Origin: Chinchilla lanigera
Taxonomy: Eukaryota; Chordata; Mammalia; Rodentia; Chinchillidae
Length of the DNA: 64,000 nt
Reading direction: 5' to 3'
Assembly: GCF_000276665.1 (NCBI RefSeq)
Contig: NW_004955481.1
Span: forward strand, 5,142,694 to 5,206,693
Positions 35,288 to 46,500 of the stretch are shown piece by piece. Below the pieces are notes generated by a model. It saw only the letters and a program-made list of their open reading frames with translations, was not told the origin of the DNA and did no database searches. Made by a program: the position numbers and the translations under genes. Each line of letters opens with the position of its first letter. Positions within the stretch are counted from its first letter, which is position 1.

Positions 35288-35473
35288 TCTCCTTCCTTCC
35301 TTCCTTCCCTCCCTCCTTCCCTTCCTTCCTTCCTCTCTCCTTCCCTCCTTCCTTCCTTCCCTCCCTCCTTCCCTTCCTTCCTCCCTCCCTCTCTCCTTCC
35401 CTCTCTCCCTCCCTTCTTCCCTCCTTCTCTCCCTCCCTTCCTTCCTTCCTTCCTTCCCTCCTTCTTTCCTTTC
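35288..35473. repeat. Polypyrimidine (CCTT/CCCT)n tract
   Basis: About 185 bp of almost pure C/T on the plus strand (G/A on the minus). Open frames across it on both strands are low-complexity artefacts. Confidence 0.95.
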
Positions 35474-35479
35474 ACACAC

Positions 35480-36860
35480 ATTAAGTCCCTATAATATGTT
35501 GGGAACCACTACAAAGTGGCTCCAAGCAGGATTTAATATTAACCAGTTGGCTTTCCCTGTTTACTTGTGAGTTGTCTGAAGTTTAGGCACCCTGTCTGCC
35601 ACTCCAACTAATTACAAGGAGACTGTAGCTGTAGGCATCTCACTCCTGCTGTGAAGGCCTTCCTGGAGATAACATAGTTCTCCTAAATTAACATAATTTG
35701 TTACTTGGAAAAGTCCTTCCCAGATTCTCACTTTTTCTTGAGTATCCTCCTCCTTTGTTTGTTTGTTTGTTAGTCTTTGGCTAACTCAGAGAATACTGAA
35801 GCTGTAAGAGAGTTGGTCCCCCCTGGGACCCTAAAATTATTACCATTGTCTCATTTATTTAAGCCTTCGCTGTCCACTCGCTTGGGAGATTGCAGGCCTG
35901 ATCAAGCTGCAGTAACTTAGGGTTATTTAACCCAGTTTTCGATAGCCGTAGACCAGCCACCTTCACCTCTAATCATTTTCCTGTCACCAAGAAGCAAAAG
36001 GACTGAGCTCTCTAAGCCTCTCAAACAGGAGGTGAACATCTTCAGAAATATCCCTGATAGGAGACAGGACAGATGGAACTTTAGTGATGGATTAAGTCTT
36101 GCTAATATTAAAACCTCACAGCTGCCCTAGGAATGAAATTAAATTGTAATATGCTCACTCCAACTATTTTTATTTCATCCCAAGTAACCTCTATCTTCTG
36201 AGGTCTTTGATGGGCATTTTAATTAAATGGTGAAAAGCCCTTTGTCTCCTGATAAGGCTTGAAGCCTCCCTGTTCCTCCACCTCCCTCTTTCTTGATAGC
36301 TGAGAAATGTACCTTGTTCTCAGCAGGACCCAGCTCTGGACACAGCTTCCACCAAAGCCCCACACCCAGGTTCCTGGGTACCTTCCCAGTAGAGACGGGG
36401 CAGCCACTTATAAACGAAGCAGTGCTGGATTCTGGGAACTTGACAAACACTGCTGAAAACTACCTGACCCAAATCTCTGCTCTGACACGTTGTAGGCAAC
36501 TCAAACCTTTTTGATGATATACTTCAGCTTTATGACTTCCCTGACACGATGGACCAGAGCTATCTGTGCTTTGCTGTGAACGTCCTGCCTAAGGGCTGAT
36601 CATTCACCCATGCAATTATTCATTCTACACCCATTCATTCACTTATAGATTCAAGGCTCTCATTCTTGCAACCTTAACACAACCAATGCTGAATTCCTAA
36701 TCTTAACCTACACTAATTCCTGCTCCTCTCCTCCCATCTCAGTAAGGGGCATCCCCGTCCATCAATGACAGCAGGCAGAAAGCAAGAGTCACCTCCACTC
36801 TGTGTCCACCCATCAGCAAGTCCTACTGGCTCCATCTCCAAGAACTTTGCCTCTTATGAC
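35480..36860. other. Mostly unique non-coding stretch
   Basis: Includes a short (TTTG)n at about 35755-35770 and an L2-like TTCATTC-rich fragment near 36605-36650. No gene seen. Confidence 0.35.
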
Positions 36861-36861
36861 C

Positions 36862-37010
36862 CGTGTGACCTTCAGTAAACTGGTTAACCTTTCTGTGCTT
36901 TTCCTCATAATAACTTGGAAACAATATCGCTACCTCAGGGGAGTGTTTTGAGACACAAGAGATAATACATACAAAGAACAGTGTCCAGCACATGTGTGTG
37001 AGCCAAGGTC
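36862..37010 (-). repeat. MIR fragment
   Basis: Reversed MIR: TGTGACCTTCAGTAAACTGGTTAACC ... ACAAAGAACAGTGTCCAGCACA. Confidence 0.7.
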
Positions 37011-37241
37011 CTATCATTTAGGCGGGAGAGAATGTGGTAGTTCTGAATGTTATTATACTTCTAATGTAACATACTTTAATTAGAATGCATGAAATACTAC
37101 ATTAACAATACAATAAAGAAGAAAAGCTAATCTCAAAAAATAACACAGGCAAAGAATAATGACATGGAAAATTGTTTACATGTCTTATTTATTAAGAATG
37201 AATAAAAGTCTGTTACAAAATAGTGTTTATGTGGAATGATT

Positions 37242-37243
<2 letters not shown>

Positions 37244-37279
<36 letters not shown>

Positions 37280-37471
37280 NNNNNNNNNNNNNNNNNNNNN
37301 NNNNNNNNNNNNNNNNNNNNNNNNNNNNNNNNNNNNNNNNNNNNNNNNNNNNNNNNNNNNNNNNNNNNNNNNNNNNNNNTTTTTTGGTTTTTCTCCGGTA
37401 CCGGGAACCGAACTCACGACCTTGCGCTTGCCAGGCAGGCGCTTTTGCCGCTGAGCTAAATCCCCAGCCCC
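37244..37471 (-). mobile_element. ID SINE containing a 100-N assembly gap
   Basis: The head of a minus-orientation ID (CGGTACCGGGAACCGAACTC, then TGAGCTAAATCCCCAGCCC) is preceded by a long poly-T interrupted by exactly 100 N (37280-37379). Duplications GGAATGATTTC at 37233-37243 and 37472-37482 bound the insertion. The Ns therefore probably fall in the poly-A tail. Confidence 0.85.
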
Positions 37472-37788
37472 GGAATGATTTCATTTTTTTGTGAAAAAAA
37501 TTATGTCTGTATGTATATAAATAGAAGAATCAGCCAAGTTAATAGTGTAACTACCCTTTAGGTGGTAGGATTATATAGGTCTTTAATCACCTTCTTGTCA
37601 ATCTATATTTTTCTATAATAAATTATATGTAATTCTTATAACAAAAAATTAAGCAAGATATAAGCAAGCAATTACCAGGACCTTTGGTAGTTCCTTCATC
37701 TATGAGATGAAAGGCCTACACCTCTTGGCAGAGCCTCCAAGAGGCTTGTGATCTGGTTCCTTCTCTAGTTTCCTCCCTTTCCCCAGCC

Positions 37789-37789
<1 letters not shown>

Positions 37790-37827
<38 letters not shown>

Positions 37828-37856
37828 CACATGCACACACACTCACACACACACAT
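37790..37856. repeat. (CA)n microsatellite, imperfect
   Basis: CA repeats with G and T interruptions. Confidence 0.95.
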
Positions 37857-38005
37857 GTTCCTCCTCAGCAGTACTGAACCACTTACAATTTCCAACCTCA
37901 GCCTGATTTTCTGCTTCTGGGCCTTTGCATACGCTGTTTCCTTTGTCTAGAACTCCCTTTCTCCCCTTGTCAGGCCAGTGAATTTGTTCTACAAAATCGT
38001 GCTAA

Positions 38006-38955
38006 ATGAGCCATACAAAAATGAAATTGACAAGTTGTTCCTCATTAAAATTTAATACTTTTCTCTCACAAGAGACACTTTATACAAAAAACAAAAAGCC
38101 TGGGAAAAGATATTTGCAAACCATATATCTGACAAAGGATTCGTATCCAGACTATTTAAAGAATCTGCAAGACTCAACAGATGGAAAATGAACAACAAAT
38201 TTAAACAATGAACAAAAGACTAAAACTGACCTATCACCAAAGAAGATAGACAGATGGCAAATTAACACATGATTTGTCCTTAGAGAAATGCAGAACCACA
38301 ACGAGATACAACTACACACCTTACAGAATAGCCAGACAAACACCTGGTGACACCAAGGGTTATCACCTCTCACTCATTGCTGCCAGAAAAGGGACATGGT
38401 GCAACCTTTCTGGGAAAATTTGGCATTAGCTCACACACCTGAGCCAATAATTCTAATCCTAGGGGTTTAACCTGGAGAAATAAAATTTCTATCCACATAA
38501 AAACCTGTACATGGAGGTTTAGCAGCTCTCTTTCTAAGTGTCCCAAGCTGGAAGTCAGTCATATGTCTGTCAGTGGATGAATAACTAAACTGAACTTCAT
38601 CCAGTACAGCAGATGCCTTTCAGCAGTGAAATGAAATGAATTCCATACCCAACAATGTGACTGACTCTCAAAGGCACTGTGCTGGGTGGAAGGAGTTGGT
38701 CTCAAATGTTACACTGTATGATTTCACTTATATAACAATCTACTGAAGGAAAAATTATAAGGATGAAGCATATAACTGTGGCTGCCAGGAGTTGGGGCTG
38801 GGGGTAGGGTGTGACCACCAAGGGGAATGAGACAGTTTTGGGGGGACAATGGAACTGTTCTGTAACCTGAGTATAGTGGTGGTTACTCGAATCTACACAA
38901 ATGTACAAACTCATAGAATTACACCAAAACAAAAGTCAATACTAATTAAAACAAA
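38006..38955 (+). mobile_element. Old L1 fragment (ORF2 end and 3' region)
   Basis: GGAAAAGATATTTGCAAACC and CTGACAAAGGATTCGTATCC are ORF2 C-terminal coding signatures. The fragment continues through the older L1 3' region (GATTTCACTTATATAAC, CTGTAACCTGAGTATAGTGG). Many stops. Confidence 0.75.
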
Positions 38956-40531
38956 ACAAACTCCTATTCAGGCTTTAGGTCCCCTGGAACCCTCCCAGAC
39001 TCCTGACCCTCAAGCTCCTGGCCCTGAGTTACAACAGGCCAAGCACACGCAATCTGCAGACCTAGTGCATGGACAACAGAGCAGGCACTAAGCCTCCTGC
39101 ATCAGCTTTCCGACAGGTAAGCTGTAAGTGCTGTGTGACTTCGTGTGAGGGGTTTGACCCTCTCTACACATGAGAAAACCCATGCCTCTGTATTCCATGT
39201 GGGATAGACGTACTCACTGTCAGATCACAAAGCTGGCTGTTTGCGAAAGGCAGTATAAGGCTGCGAATGGTTTGTCTGTGAATGGCTGAGTTTCCAACGG
39301 AATTCAGCAAAGCTCCCTGTTTTTTCAGAAGCCCTGCAAATTTGCATTCAATGTAGTTTCCTGGATCAACCCTTATCATAGCCCAAGCACCTCTCCTTCC
39401 TCAATCCCAGTAAGCCATTTGCTTTCATTTGTCATGAACTGGGAGACTTCCTCAATAAAGTTGCAGCACCTGTGTTAGGTTCCTTTTGGGAACTGGCAAA
39501 ATGTTACACCCCCTCACAACAGACAGTTTATTGTCAAAATACTGTAGGCAATAAGGAAGCTGCACCTGTGGCCTAGGGTCACATGACCTGTAGAGTGGGA
39601 CCCCAAAGAATGAAATCCAGAGTGGGATTCAGCACCTGGGTTGTGTCCACCCTGCCTAGCTGGAGCATTCTGGGCTGAGGGTACCTCCTCAGGCCCATAG
39701 CTGTTCTCTGCCTCCAACCCACATGGCATCTGCTTGCTCCTGACTTCAGTTAGGTGGCTCCAATCTTCCCCATTCTCTTTTGGGGGTGGGTCTTTGAATG
39801 CCAGCCCCATTATTAATCACTGCTTTTCTGTCTGTCTCCATTCAAATCTCTGGACAGTGTCTACCAGACCACTTGAGGCCACTGGCTGCCCTATGTGTCC
39901 ATTCTCTCTAATTGGCTGGTCAGATCATGTGATTTGTGGCAGGGCAACTGTGGCCTGGAAGCCTCTCAGACGTGAGCTGGACCAGGGCAGATGTGGTGAC
40001 ACTTCTGGAAAGAGTCCCTCCAGATGGGAGTTAAGTACTAAAGACAAAACAGTGACTATGGAATTACAGGTGGAGCATGGACCTGGGACAGATTTATAGT
40101 CACAAGGCTGCTTGAGTTTCTGTGGTTTTTCTCCACCTCTCCCAACTCTATGCCTGCTTTAATTTTCTCTTCGGGCAAAATGGAGGGCATATATTCCCCT
40201 CTTTTCCTTCTCAATCTAGATCCATGAGGTCTCCTCTTACACAACAGTCCTGTGAGGGATGGCAGGATGGTCTCCATGTTATATAAAGGAAACGAAGTCA
40301 CGCTGAGAATCTCATCATTGTTCCTGGCTCTGCAGGTGCCTATGGCTTTGCTAGGCAGTTAGTGACAACCACAGCCCTGGTTCTCCACGAACCAGATAGA
40401 TACTTGGTTCTCAGTTCAGCCTGAAGCATGGGTAGAGCCAGCAAGAAACATCTGCCACCTCACACCAATTTATTTCAAAGGTCCCTCTTGCCCTCTTGCC
40501 CTTTAAACTGCCCAACTAACAAGTTCTACTG
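38956..40531. other. Apparently unique non-coding stretch
   Basis: No gene or confident repeat seen between the L1 relic and ERV-A2. Confidence 0.35.
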
Positions 40532-41097
40532 TAACAGAAAATGCTCCCCGCCCCAGTATACTTCAGTTTGTTAGTTGCCCAGGTAATAGTTCCTGTTCCA
40601 GATCCAGTTGCTCCTGTCTCTTAGAAACAGTTGGTCACTGTGATGCATAGCAGGTCACTATGATGCATAGTGTATAAACCAACCCCCAATTCACAAGGCA
40701 TTCTGCCTCTCTACTTCCTGCTTGCTTATCTCATATAAGCCCTAGACCACCAGAGATCAGGGCCTGATATTCTGGAATTGTTCCTGGTCAGTGCCCGTTT
40801 AAGTAAATAGATCTGCCTCCAAATCCTGAGCGTCATTTTGGTGCTTTTGCTTGCCATTGCCTCAGGTGTGTTGTCCAGGAAGACTGACCATGCTGACCTC
40901 TTTGGTCACTGGTCATGGCCCTTGCAGACAGAGCAAGGACCTCTCCAGGTCCCAACAGGAAGGTATGCCCTTGAGATTTCTCAAGTCCCCTCAGAGGTCT
41001 GGAGGAGGATTCCTGGCTCCCTGCTTGAGCGGGTCACATCAGACTCCAAAAGGAGGAGGATACAATCTGTCTGTCTGCCCACCTGATTCTGGTAAGG
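40532..41097 (+). repeat. 5' LTR of ERV-A2
   Basis: From about TGTAACAGAAAATGC to CTGATTCTGGTAAG. It includes CTCATATAAGCCC (TATA, near 40731) and a direct repeat GTCACTGTGATGCATAG / GTCACTATGATGCATAG in U3 (40636-40670). Repeats in U3 often mark an enhancer; here that is inference. Ends approximate. Confidence 0.7.
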
Positions 41098-41964
41098 CCC
41101 CTGAGGGCACCGCAGTTAGTCTGTCAGTCTTGCTCAGTTCAAGCAGAAGAAGAGCTTGATCAACTCTTGTTAGTTAAGGCCACCGTCAAGGGGAGGAAGG
41201 TTGGAATGTTTAACCTCTGAGTGTCTGCTGAATGAAGTGTGAGTGAGTGGAATGGACAGAGTAAGCAATAGGCTGCTCAGTCTGTGCACTAAGACTGAGC
41301 AGCACTGGACAAGGTGGCTGATTGGGCCTTCATCTGTGGTTCTGTGGTGACTGACGTATGGCATAACAGAGGCCTTGCACCCTCCTTACTAAGTCTTGCC
41401 TAAATCCCCGTGAGGGGCACAGCCAGACAGGTATCTGAATGGTTTCTCTATGAGAGGCACCCACCCTTTGTCTGCTGTACCATTGTTTGAGGGTACACAA
41501 TGCACACATAGGAAGCCAGAGATGGTAATTAATTAGTCAAAACCCACAGTCCCTGACTGCAGGATAAAGGGCTTTTACAGAGTTAAAAATGAAATGAAAC
41601 TGCTCTCTGTATCTCAAAGAAAAAAAAAAAGAGGTTCATTTTTTCCTGAGAATTCCACCTGGCCACCCCCATTGGCCACCACAGTTGCATCCCCTATTCC
41701 TGACTTGTTTTCTTCCAACCAATTGAACCAGTTCCAGTTCATCACCTGCATTCAGCCACAGAGCCCTCCCCCCCGCCAGACATGGGGGCCTATCCTGATC
41801 AGATGGTGTCATCTAATGTCCACCTGAGATGACTGTCAACAATCCCTTCTGAGTTCCACATTTTGACTGAGGAAATTTGGGCCATCAGCCCTGACAAATG
41901 AGTTGTGCCCTGCTTGAATAGATAAGACAGACTGAGCTGCATCAAATTGGGCCCCTGAAGGCCT

Positions 41965-42260
41965 GTGGTCATTGCAAAAGTCAGGGGCAAACCTGTCACT
42001 TTCCTGGTAGACAATGAAACAGAGGTTTCTACCTTCAAAAGTTTCCTCTGTCAAAAAGTTACCGTCACTGGGGCAACTAGGACTCTTGCCTTTCTCCCCT
42101 CTGCCAGACACAAGCTTTCAGCCTGGGAGGACATTTCCTTAGCACCAAGCCAATTAGTCTCCCTTTTGTTTAACCCTGCACTTTCAACTTTGACTGTTCC
42201 CCAAGAGGAAGATTCCACCCACATCAGCCTGAGACAGATAACCATAATCCTGACGTTCTG
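41965..42260 (+). pseudogene. ERV-A2 protease remnant
   Basis: A 98-codon frame with GKPVTFLVD near the active site. The DTG triad is mutated: NET follows LVD, so the catalytic signature is lost. Family knowledge places this as a retroviral aspartic protease. Confidence 0.7.
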
Positions 42261-42320
42261 AAATCTCTCCTCCCAGAGGTATAAACTAAAGACTTGCCTC
42301 TGAGCCTGGCCATAAATCAT

Positions 42321-43091
42321 TATAGAGAGCCCTTCCCAGTCCTCATTGCAGCCCAGGAAGTTTGTATTTATAATCCCATGAAAAGTTATTGGAATTCTAG
42401 TGAATTAATTCCAATCTATCACTTCCAGTGCAACCAATCGCAAGAATAAAGATACTAAGGCATATTTGTAGTTATGGGGTGCCAAGGGGTCCTAAGCCTA
42501 GCCATGATGATGGCTATCCAGAACAAAGGCCTTGACCTAAGGCTGAACCTGGGTTTTAGTCATTCATGAAGAAGGGGGTGGATTGAGGATGAGTGACTGT
42601 GAGAATCATGAGAAGTAAGTGAGTGCCATGAGCTAAGCTAGGTAGGAGGCCTGAAATCACCTCTGCAAATGCAGAGAGAAGGATATGCAGAAAGAGTAAT
42701 CTGCATAACACAATTGAGATAGAATCTAATGTTTTGGGGTCGGTACTTCAGCTCTGATGTGTAATCTTTCAAGCCCCAGGAAGTCATGGACTCTATCTTG
42801 AGGCTCAGTCCCAGCGGACAGTGTGCGGCATTGGCTCACACATCCTGACTCATCCTGGTTCACTCGTGGGAACAACGGGGGGGGGGTGTCAAGGAAACAC
42901 GCTGCCCTCTCCAAAGACTACCATCAGCACCTGCACTAGACCTATATGCATTGCTTAAAGCCAACTGAAGGGATAAGGAAAGGGTCCTAGCCAGCTCTGT
43001 ACTTATCAATACATGGAAATAAGGTCAGGCTCAGCCAAAATGGAGACACTTGCTCCTCTTTCAAGGAGAGTCACCTGCGTGGTTCTCCACA
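42321..43091 (-). repeat. LTR-like element (771 bp) inserted in ERV-A2
   Basis: The reverse complement starts TGTGGAGAACCAC and ends GGGCTCTCTATA. It matches 12346-13111 over its length. A perfect 6-bp target duplication AATCAT (42315-42320 and 43092-43097) flanks it, and ERV-A1 lacks it at the matching place (an empty-site comparison). A 6-bp duplication is typical of class II (ERVK) LTRs. The TG start fits an LTR; the end is TA, not CA. Classification is inference. Confidence 0.75.
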
Positions 43092-43099
43092 AATCATGC

Positions 43100-44470
43100 C
43101 CCCTCACTGCGACCCCCGTGGCTGTCAGGTGTCACAGAAGCACTAACATCAGCCTGATAGGCTGTTAATTACCTCGGGCAAGATCTTTGTGCTGTCAACA
43201 ACACAGCCATCACCTTGCACTCTGCCGTTCCTGACCTATGCACCCTTTTGGGACTGTTCTAGATTTAAGAGATGCCTTCCTCTGCTTGTGAGTTGCTCCC
43301 ATAACCCTCTTTAACTGGGGAAATCCTGAGATAAAGGCCAGCTCACTTGGACTCAGTTGCCATAAGGGGTTAAAAACTCTCCCACCTTGGCTCTGCACCT
43401 GTGCCCTACATGACAAGAAAGCCGTCCTAGTCATCAAAACAAACCCACAAAGCTGTCTGAGAGGCTCTCAGATTCAGTCCCAGCCCGAAAAGCTTCACAT
43501 CCTGTTCTGCCCAAGGACCCCAAGACTGACCTGCAGCCTCCTTACACTCTTCAACCCCAAGCTGCTCAGCCAGCCCCGACTCCACCACCACTAGTTCTGT
43601 TGCCCACACCACAGCCTCCTGCTCTACTGTCGGTAACTCCTTCTGACTCTGTTTAATACTGAAGAATGCCACCACATTTTAGATGGGGACCAAGCCTGGC
43701 TAAAGTCAAAAGTTTCTGCCACTGTGCTTGATCCTGATGCTTGGGTGAGCACAGTCCTCCCGCAAGTGTGCCCAAACTGGAGCTGTAATGTGACAGAGGG
43801 CCATGAAGCCCTGGATCAGTACCACACTGCTCTCCTGGCAGACCTCAAAGAGGGAGGCAAGAAGCCAATAAACATGTCTAAAGTTACTGAAGTTACCCAC
43901 TGGCACTCCCACTGAAAAGAAATTCTGCCAAAGCAGAGCCTGTGAGATTGATGGACACTTTATCAAGCATGAATTTTTGTACATGCCTGAGTGCCCTCTA
44001 TGTCTCTTTGGATGTGACCAGCCTCCCTCACACTCAGATCCACTGTCCCAGACTTTGTATTGACTTTGACTGTACCCTAGGAGAAAAATAGCACCTACAT
44101 CAGCCTAAAATGCCTAATAATCATAAGCCTGAAATTTTGAGAGACTCATTTCCAGAAGTATGGGCAAAGGACACACCCCCAGTGCTTGCTATCAATTATG
44201 CCCCTTTGATGATTGGGCTCTGTCACAAGCAACCCCTACCTGCATCAAATAGTACACCTTTCCTGCCTGTAAAGCCAGTTCAAGATCTCCAAGCTGCCAA
44301 TACCACAGCGATTGCCTTCCATATAGGTTGCCTACACAAAAGCTCTGCTACAATATCTGACAGAAACTGGTTACAAAAAAGAAACCCAGTAAATTGCTTG
44401 GAGCTGCTGGTTTGTGTATGCTTATTCAGACTATTAGTCTCTGGGAGTGCCCAGAGGCCAGGTTAACAAC
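43100..44470 (+). pseudogene. ERV-A2 pol (RT, connection) remnant
   Basis: The RT start region (proline-rich, with TYAPF near 43237-43251) corresponds to the VPNPYTLL-type block. Later segments match ERV-A1 at about 510-660. Broken by stops and frameshifts throughout. Confidence 0.6.
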
Positions 44471-44639
44471 CTGTGTTGGAATCTGGGTATCCCTTTTATG
44501 AGGCCTGCCTGGGGCCCTGCCCTTGAACTTGAACAAACACTAATCAGATGCTGTCCTCCACCTGCTCAATACCACGCAAGAGGTTCAGCTCTCATGCTGG
44601 ATGCTGATGGGCCCCCGTGAAAAAAATTGGAAAAGGAAA

Positions 44640-44760
44640 CTCCCATCCTCCAAGTGCCTTCTGTGCATGCATCTGTTTATTCTCACAGCTTCCTCACATT
44701 TCACTGAAGAGGAGCAGCCTCAGAGGAATTACAGAGCTTGTCCTGCCTCAGAAGTGTCTA
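44640..44760 (+). repeat. MIR fragment
   Basis: TTTATTCTCACAGCTTCCTCACATTTCACTGAAGAGGAG..CCTCAGAGG...ACAGAGCTTG follows the MIR order. Confidence 0.55.
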
Positions 44761-44989
44761 CTCTGGAACCTTCCATGAGCTACAGGAGTCCAGGCTACCT
44801 GTGTGCTTTAGAGCCATCCAGGGCTGAGGCAGATGGGCATTTGGAACCTTGGTCCAGGCCAGGCTGCAGGTTGCTGTGTCTCTTTTTGATTCAGAACCTT
44901 GGGGAGAAACTCTCTTACCAGTAGCAGAGCTCGGGCTCAAGGAGACGGGCATCCACTTCTACACAATGATCCATCCAACCACTGGTTTA

Positions 44990-45590
44990 CCACACACTCA
45001 TCCCTCAAAAGTCCATTGGTTACTTCACACCCACTAGGAAGCAATAGCATCAACAGCAATAATAAGTGTTGGCAAGGATGTGTAGTAACTAGAACCTTCA
45101 TACTCTGCCAGTGGAGATGTAAAATGGTGCAGCCACTTTGAAAAACAGTCTGCAAGTTCCTCAAAAAAGTAGAAGGTGAGGTTTCCCTATCACTCAGAAA
45201 TTCCACTCCTAGGTACAGACCCAAGAGCATTGAAAATGCATATTCTACAAGACCCGGTACTCAGAGGTTCACAGCAGCAGTATTCATCAATAGTCAAAAA
45301 GTGGAAACAACCCATTTGCCCATCAACTGAGGAATGGTTACATAAAATGTGGTCTATCCACACAATGGAATATTATTCAGTCAACAAAGAATGAAGTACT
45401 TTTAAAAGGAAAGAGAAACGGGTGGGGGAATGGAGAAAAGAGGAAAGGAAAAGCAATATATATATATATATATATGAAAGATTTTAAAACAAGAAGTCCT
45501 TAAACATGCCACAAAATTGATGAACCTTGGAAACACTATAATCAGTGAAATAAGATAGACACTAAAACTACTTTAAGGTCCACAGATGAT
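44990..45590 (+). mobile_element. L1 ORF2 3' fragment
   Basis: GTTGGCAAGGATGTG, AAAATGGTGCAGCCACTTTG, TACCCAAGAG-type and CACAATGGAATATTATTCAG are ORF2 C-terminal signatures. A (TA)n run lies at 45456-45475. Dead. Confidence 0.8.
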
Positions 45591-45599
45591 TTTAGGGGA

Positions 45600-46140
45600 C
45601 AGGCCTGAGACTTACCACAGATCTGCCTAAAAGTGGCCCCCACTGTTACCTTGAGCGCACCCCTGGTCTTCCACCCAGATTGCTAGCAGGCCCCTCCTCC
45701 CGTTCCCCCATTCTCTCTCGCTTTCCTGCACAAGCCAGACCCCTACCTCTGCTTCAAGAGAGAGCAGCTCTGCTCTTACCAACCTTGCTGGCCTTTTGAC
45801 ATCCTCAGCCTGTCCTCCTAGTTTCTGCTCTGTTTGCAAGGAGTCAGCTTCTGACCCCACAGGCACCACTTCAGCCAGGCTGTGGGTCTTACCCTGTCAT
45901 CTCTGCTGCTAACAGCACAGAGGACAAGAGAGTCAGCTTGTCTGCCATTGTTGGCCTCTGGGTGGCCAGGACCAGGCTTGGTGATTCACAGCTTATGTTC
46001 ACAGTACGTGTGTAAAATGAATGCAGGACTGCCAGGAGCTTGGGTCACTGCCCTTTCTCTGTCTCCTGCCATTAAAACATGACCCGAAACCTCTCTCCTT
46101 TGGGGAAGGTGACCCAGAAGTATATTACATGTCTGACAAA
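45600..46140. other. Apparently unique non-coding stretch
   Basis: No gene or repeat recognised. Confidence 0.3.
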
Positions 46141-46500
46141 TATTTTTAAAAGGTAATTTTTTTTTGATTTCTGATTACAAATCTAAAACATGTCTACATT
46201 GCCAATATAGAGAAGGGTAAAGAAGAAAAACACCACTTATAATTCCACTACATTTGCTATTTTTAGTATCTTTCTATCAATTTTTCTTATGTCTTAATTG
46301 CACATAATGGTAGGGATTATTTTGCACTATAATTGATATTTCTCTATTGATATCATAAATATTCCTAGTCATAACAAATTCTTAACATATTCTTTGACTA
46401 CATAATAGTTCACCATAAAGCCAGACCCACGTGCCTTTCTTGAATGTTGATCATTGAGTCTGTTTTTGACACCGATAAACAATGATGCACCAAATATTTG
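46141..46500. repeat. Old interspersed repeat (probably L1 3' region)
   Basis: AT-rich sequence with TGCACATAATGG, TATTTCTCTATTGATATC and AACAATGATGCACCAAATATTTGTGCA has the feel of an eroded L1 3' UTR. Weak call. Confidence 0.35.

Larger units (their letters stand above)
40532..44600 (+). mobile_element. ERV-A2: decayed endogenous retrovirus, plus orientation
   Basis: Same family as ERV-A1, with blocks in the same order: LTR (40532-41097), gag-like (about 41100-41950), protease (about 41965-42260), then RT/connection (43100-44470). A 771-bp LTR-like element is inserted at 42321-43091. Short shared strings tie it to ERV-A1: AACTGGTTACAAAAAA (44363) and CTGGGAGTGCCCAG (44440). No env or 3' LTR is seen; an L1 relic follows at about 44990. 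All frames are broken. Confidence 0.75.

Noticed and set aside
35194..35484. Frames rich in Ser-Phe-Pro or Gly-Arg-Lys
   Set aside because: Translations of the polypyrimidine tract.
37133..37484. Frames through poly-T and Ns
   Set aside because: They cross a homopolymer and an assembly gap inside an ID SINE.
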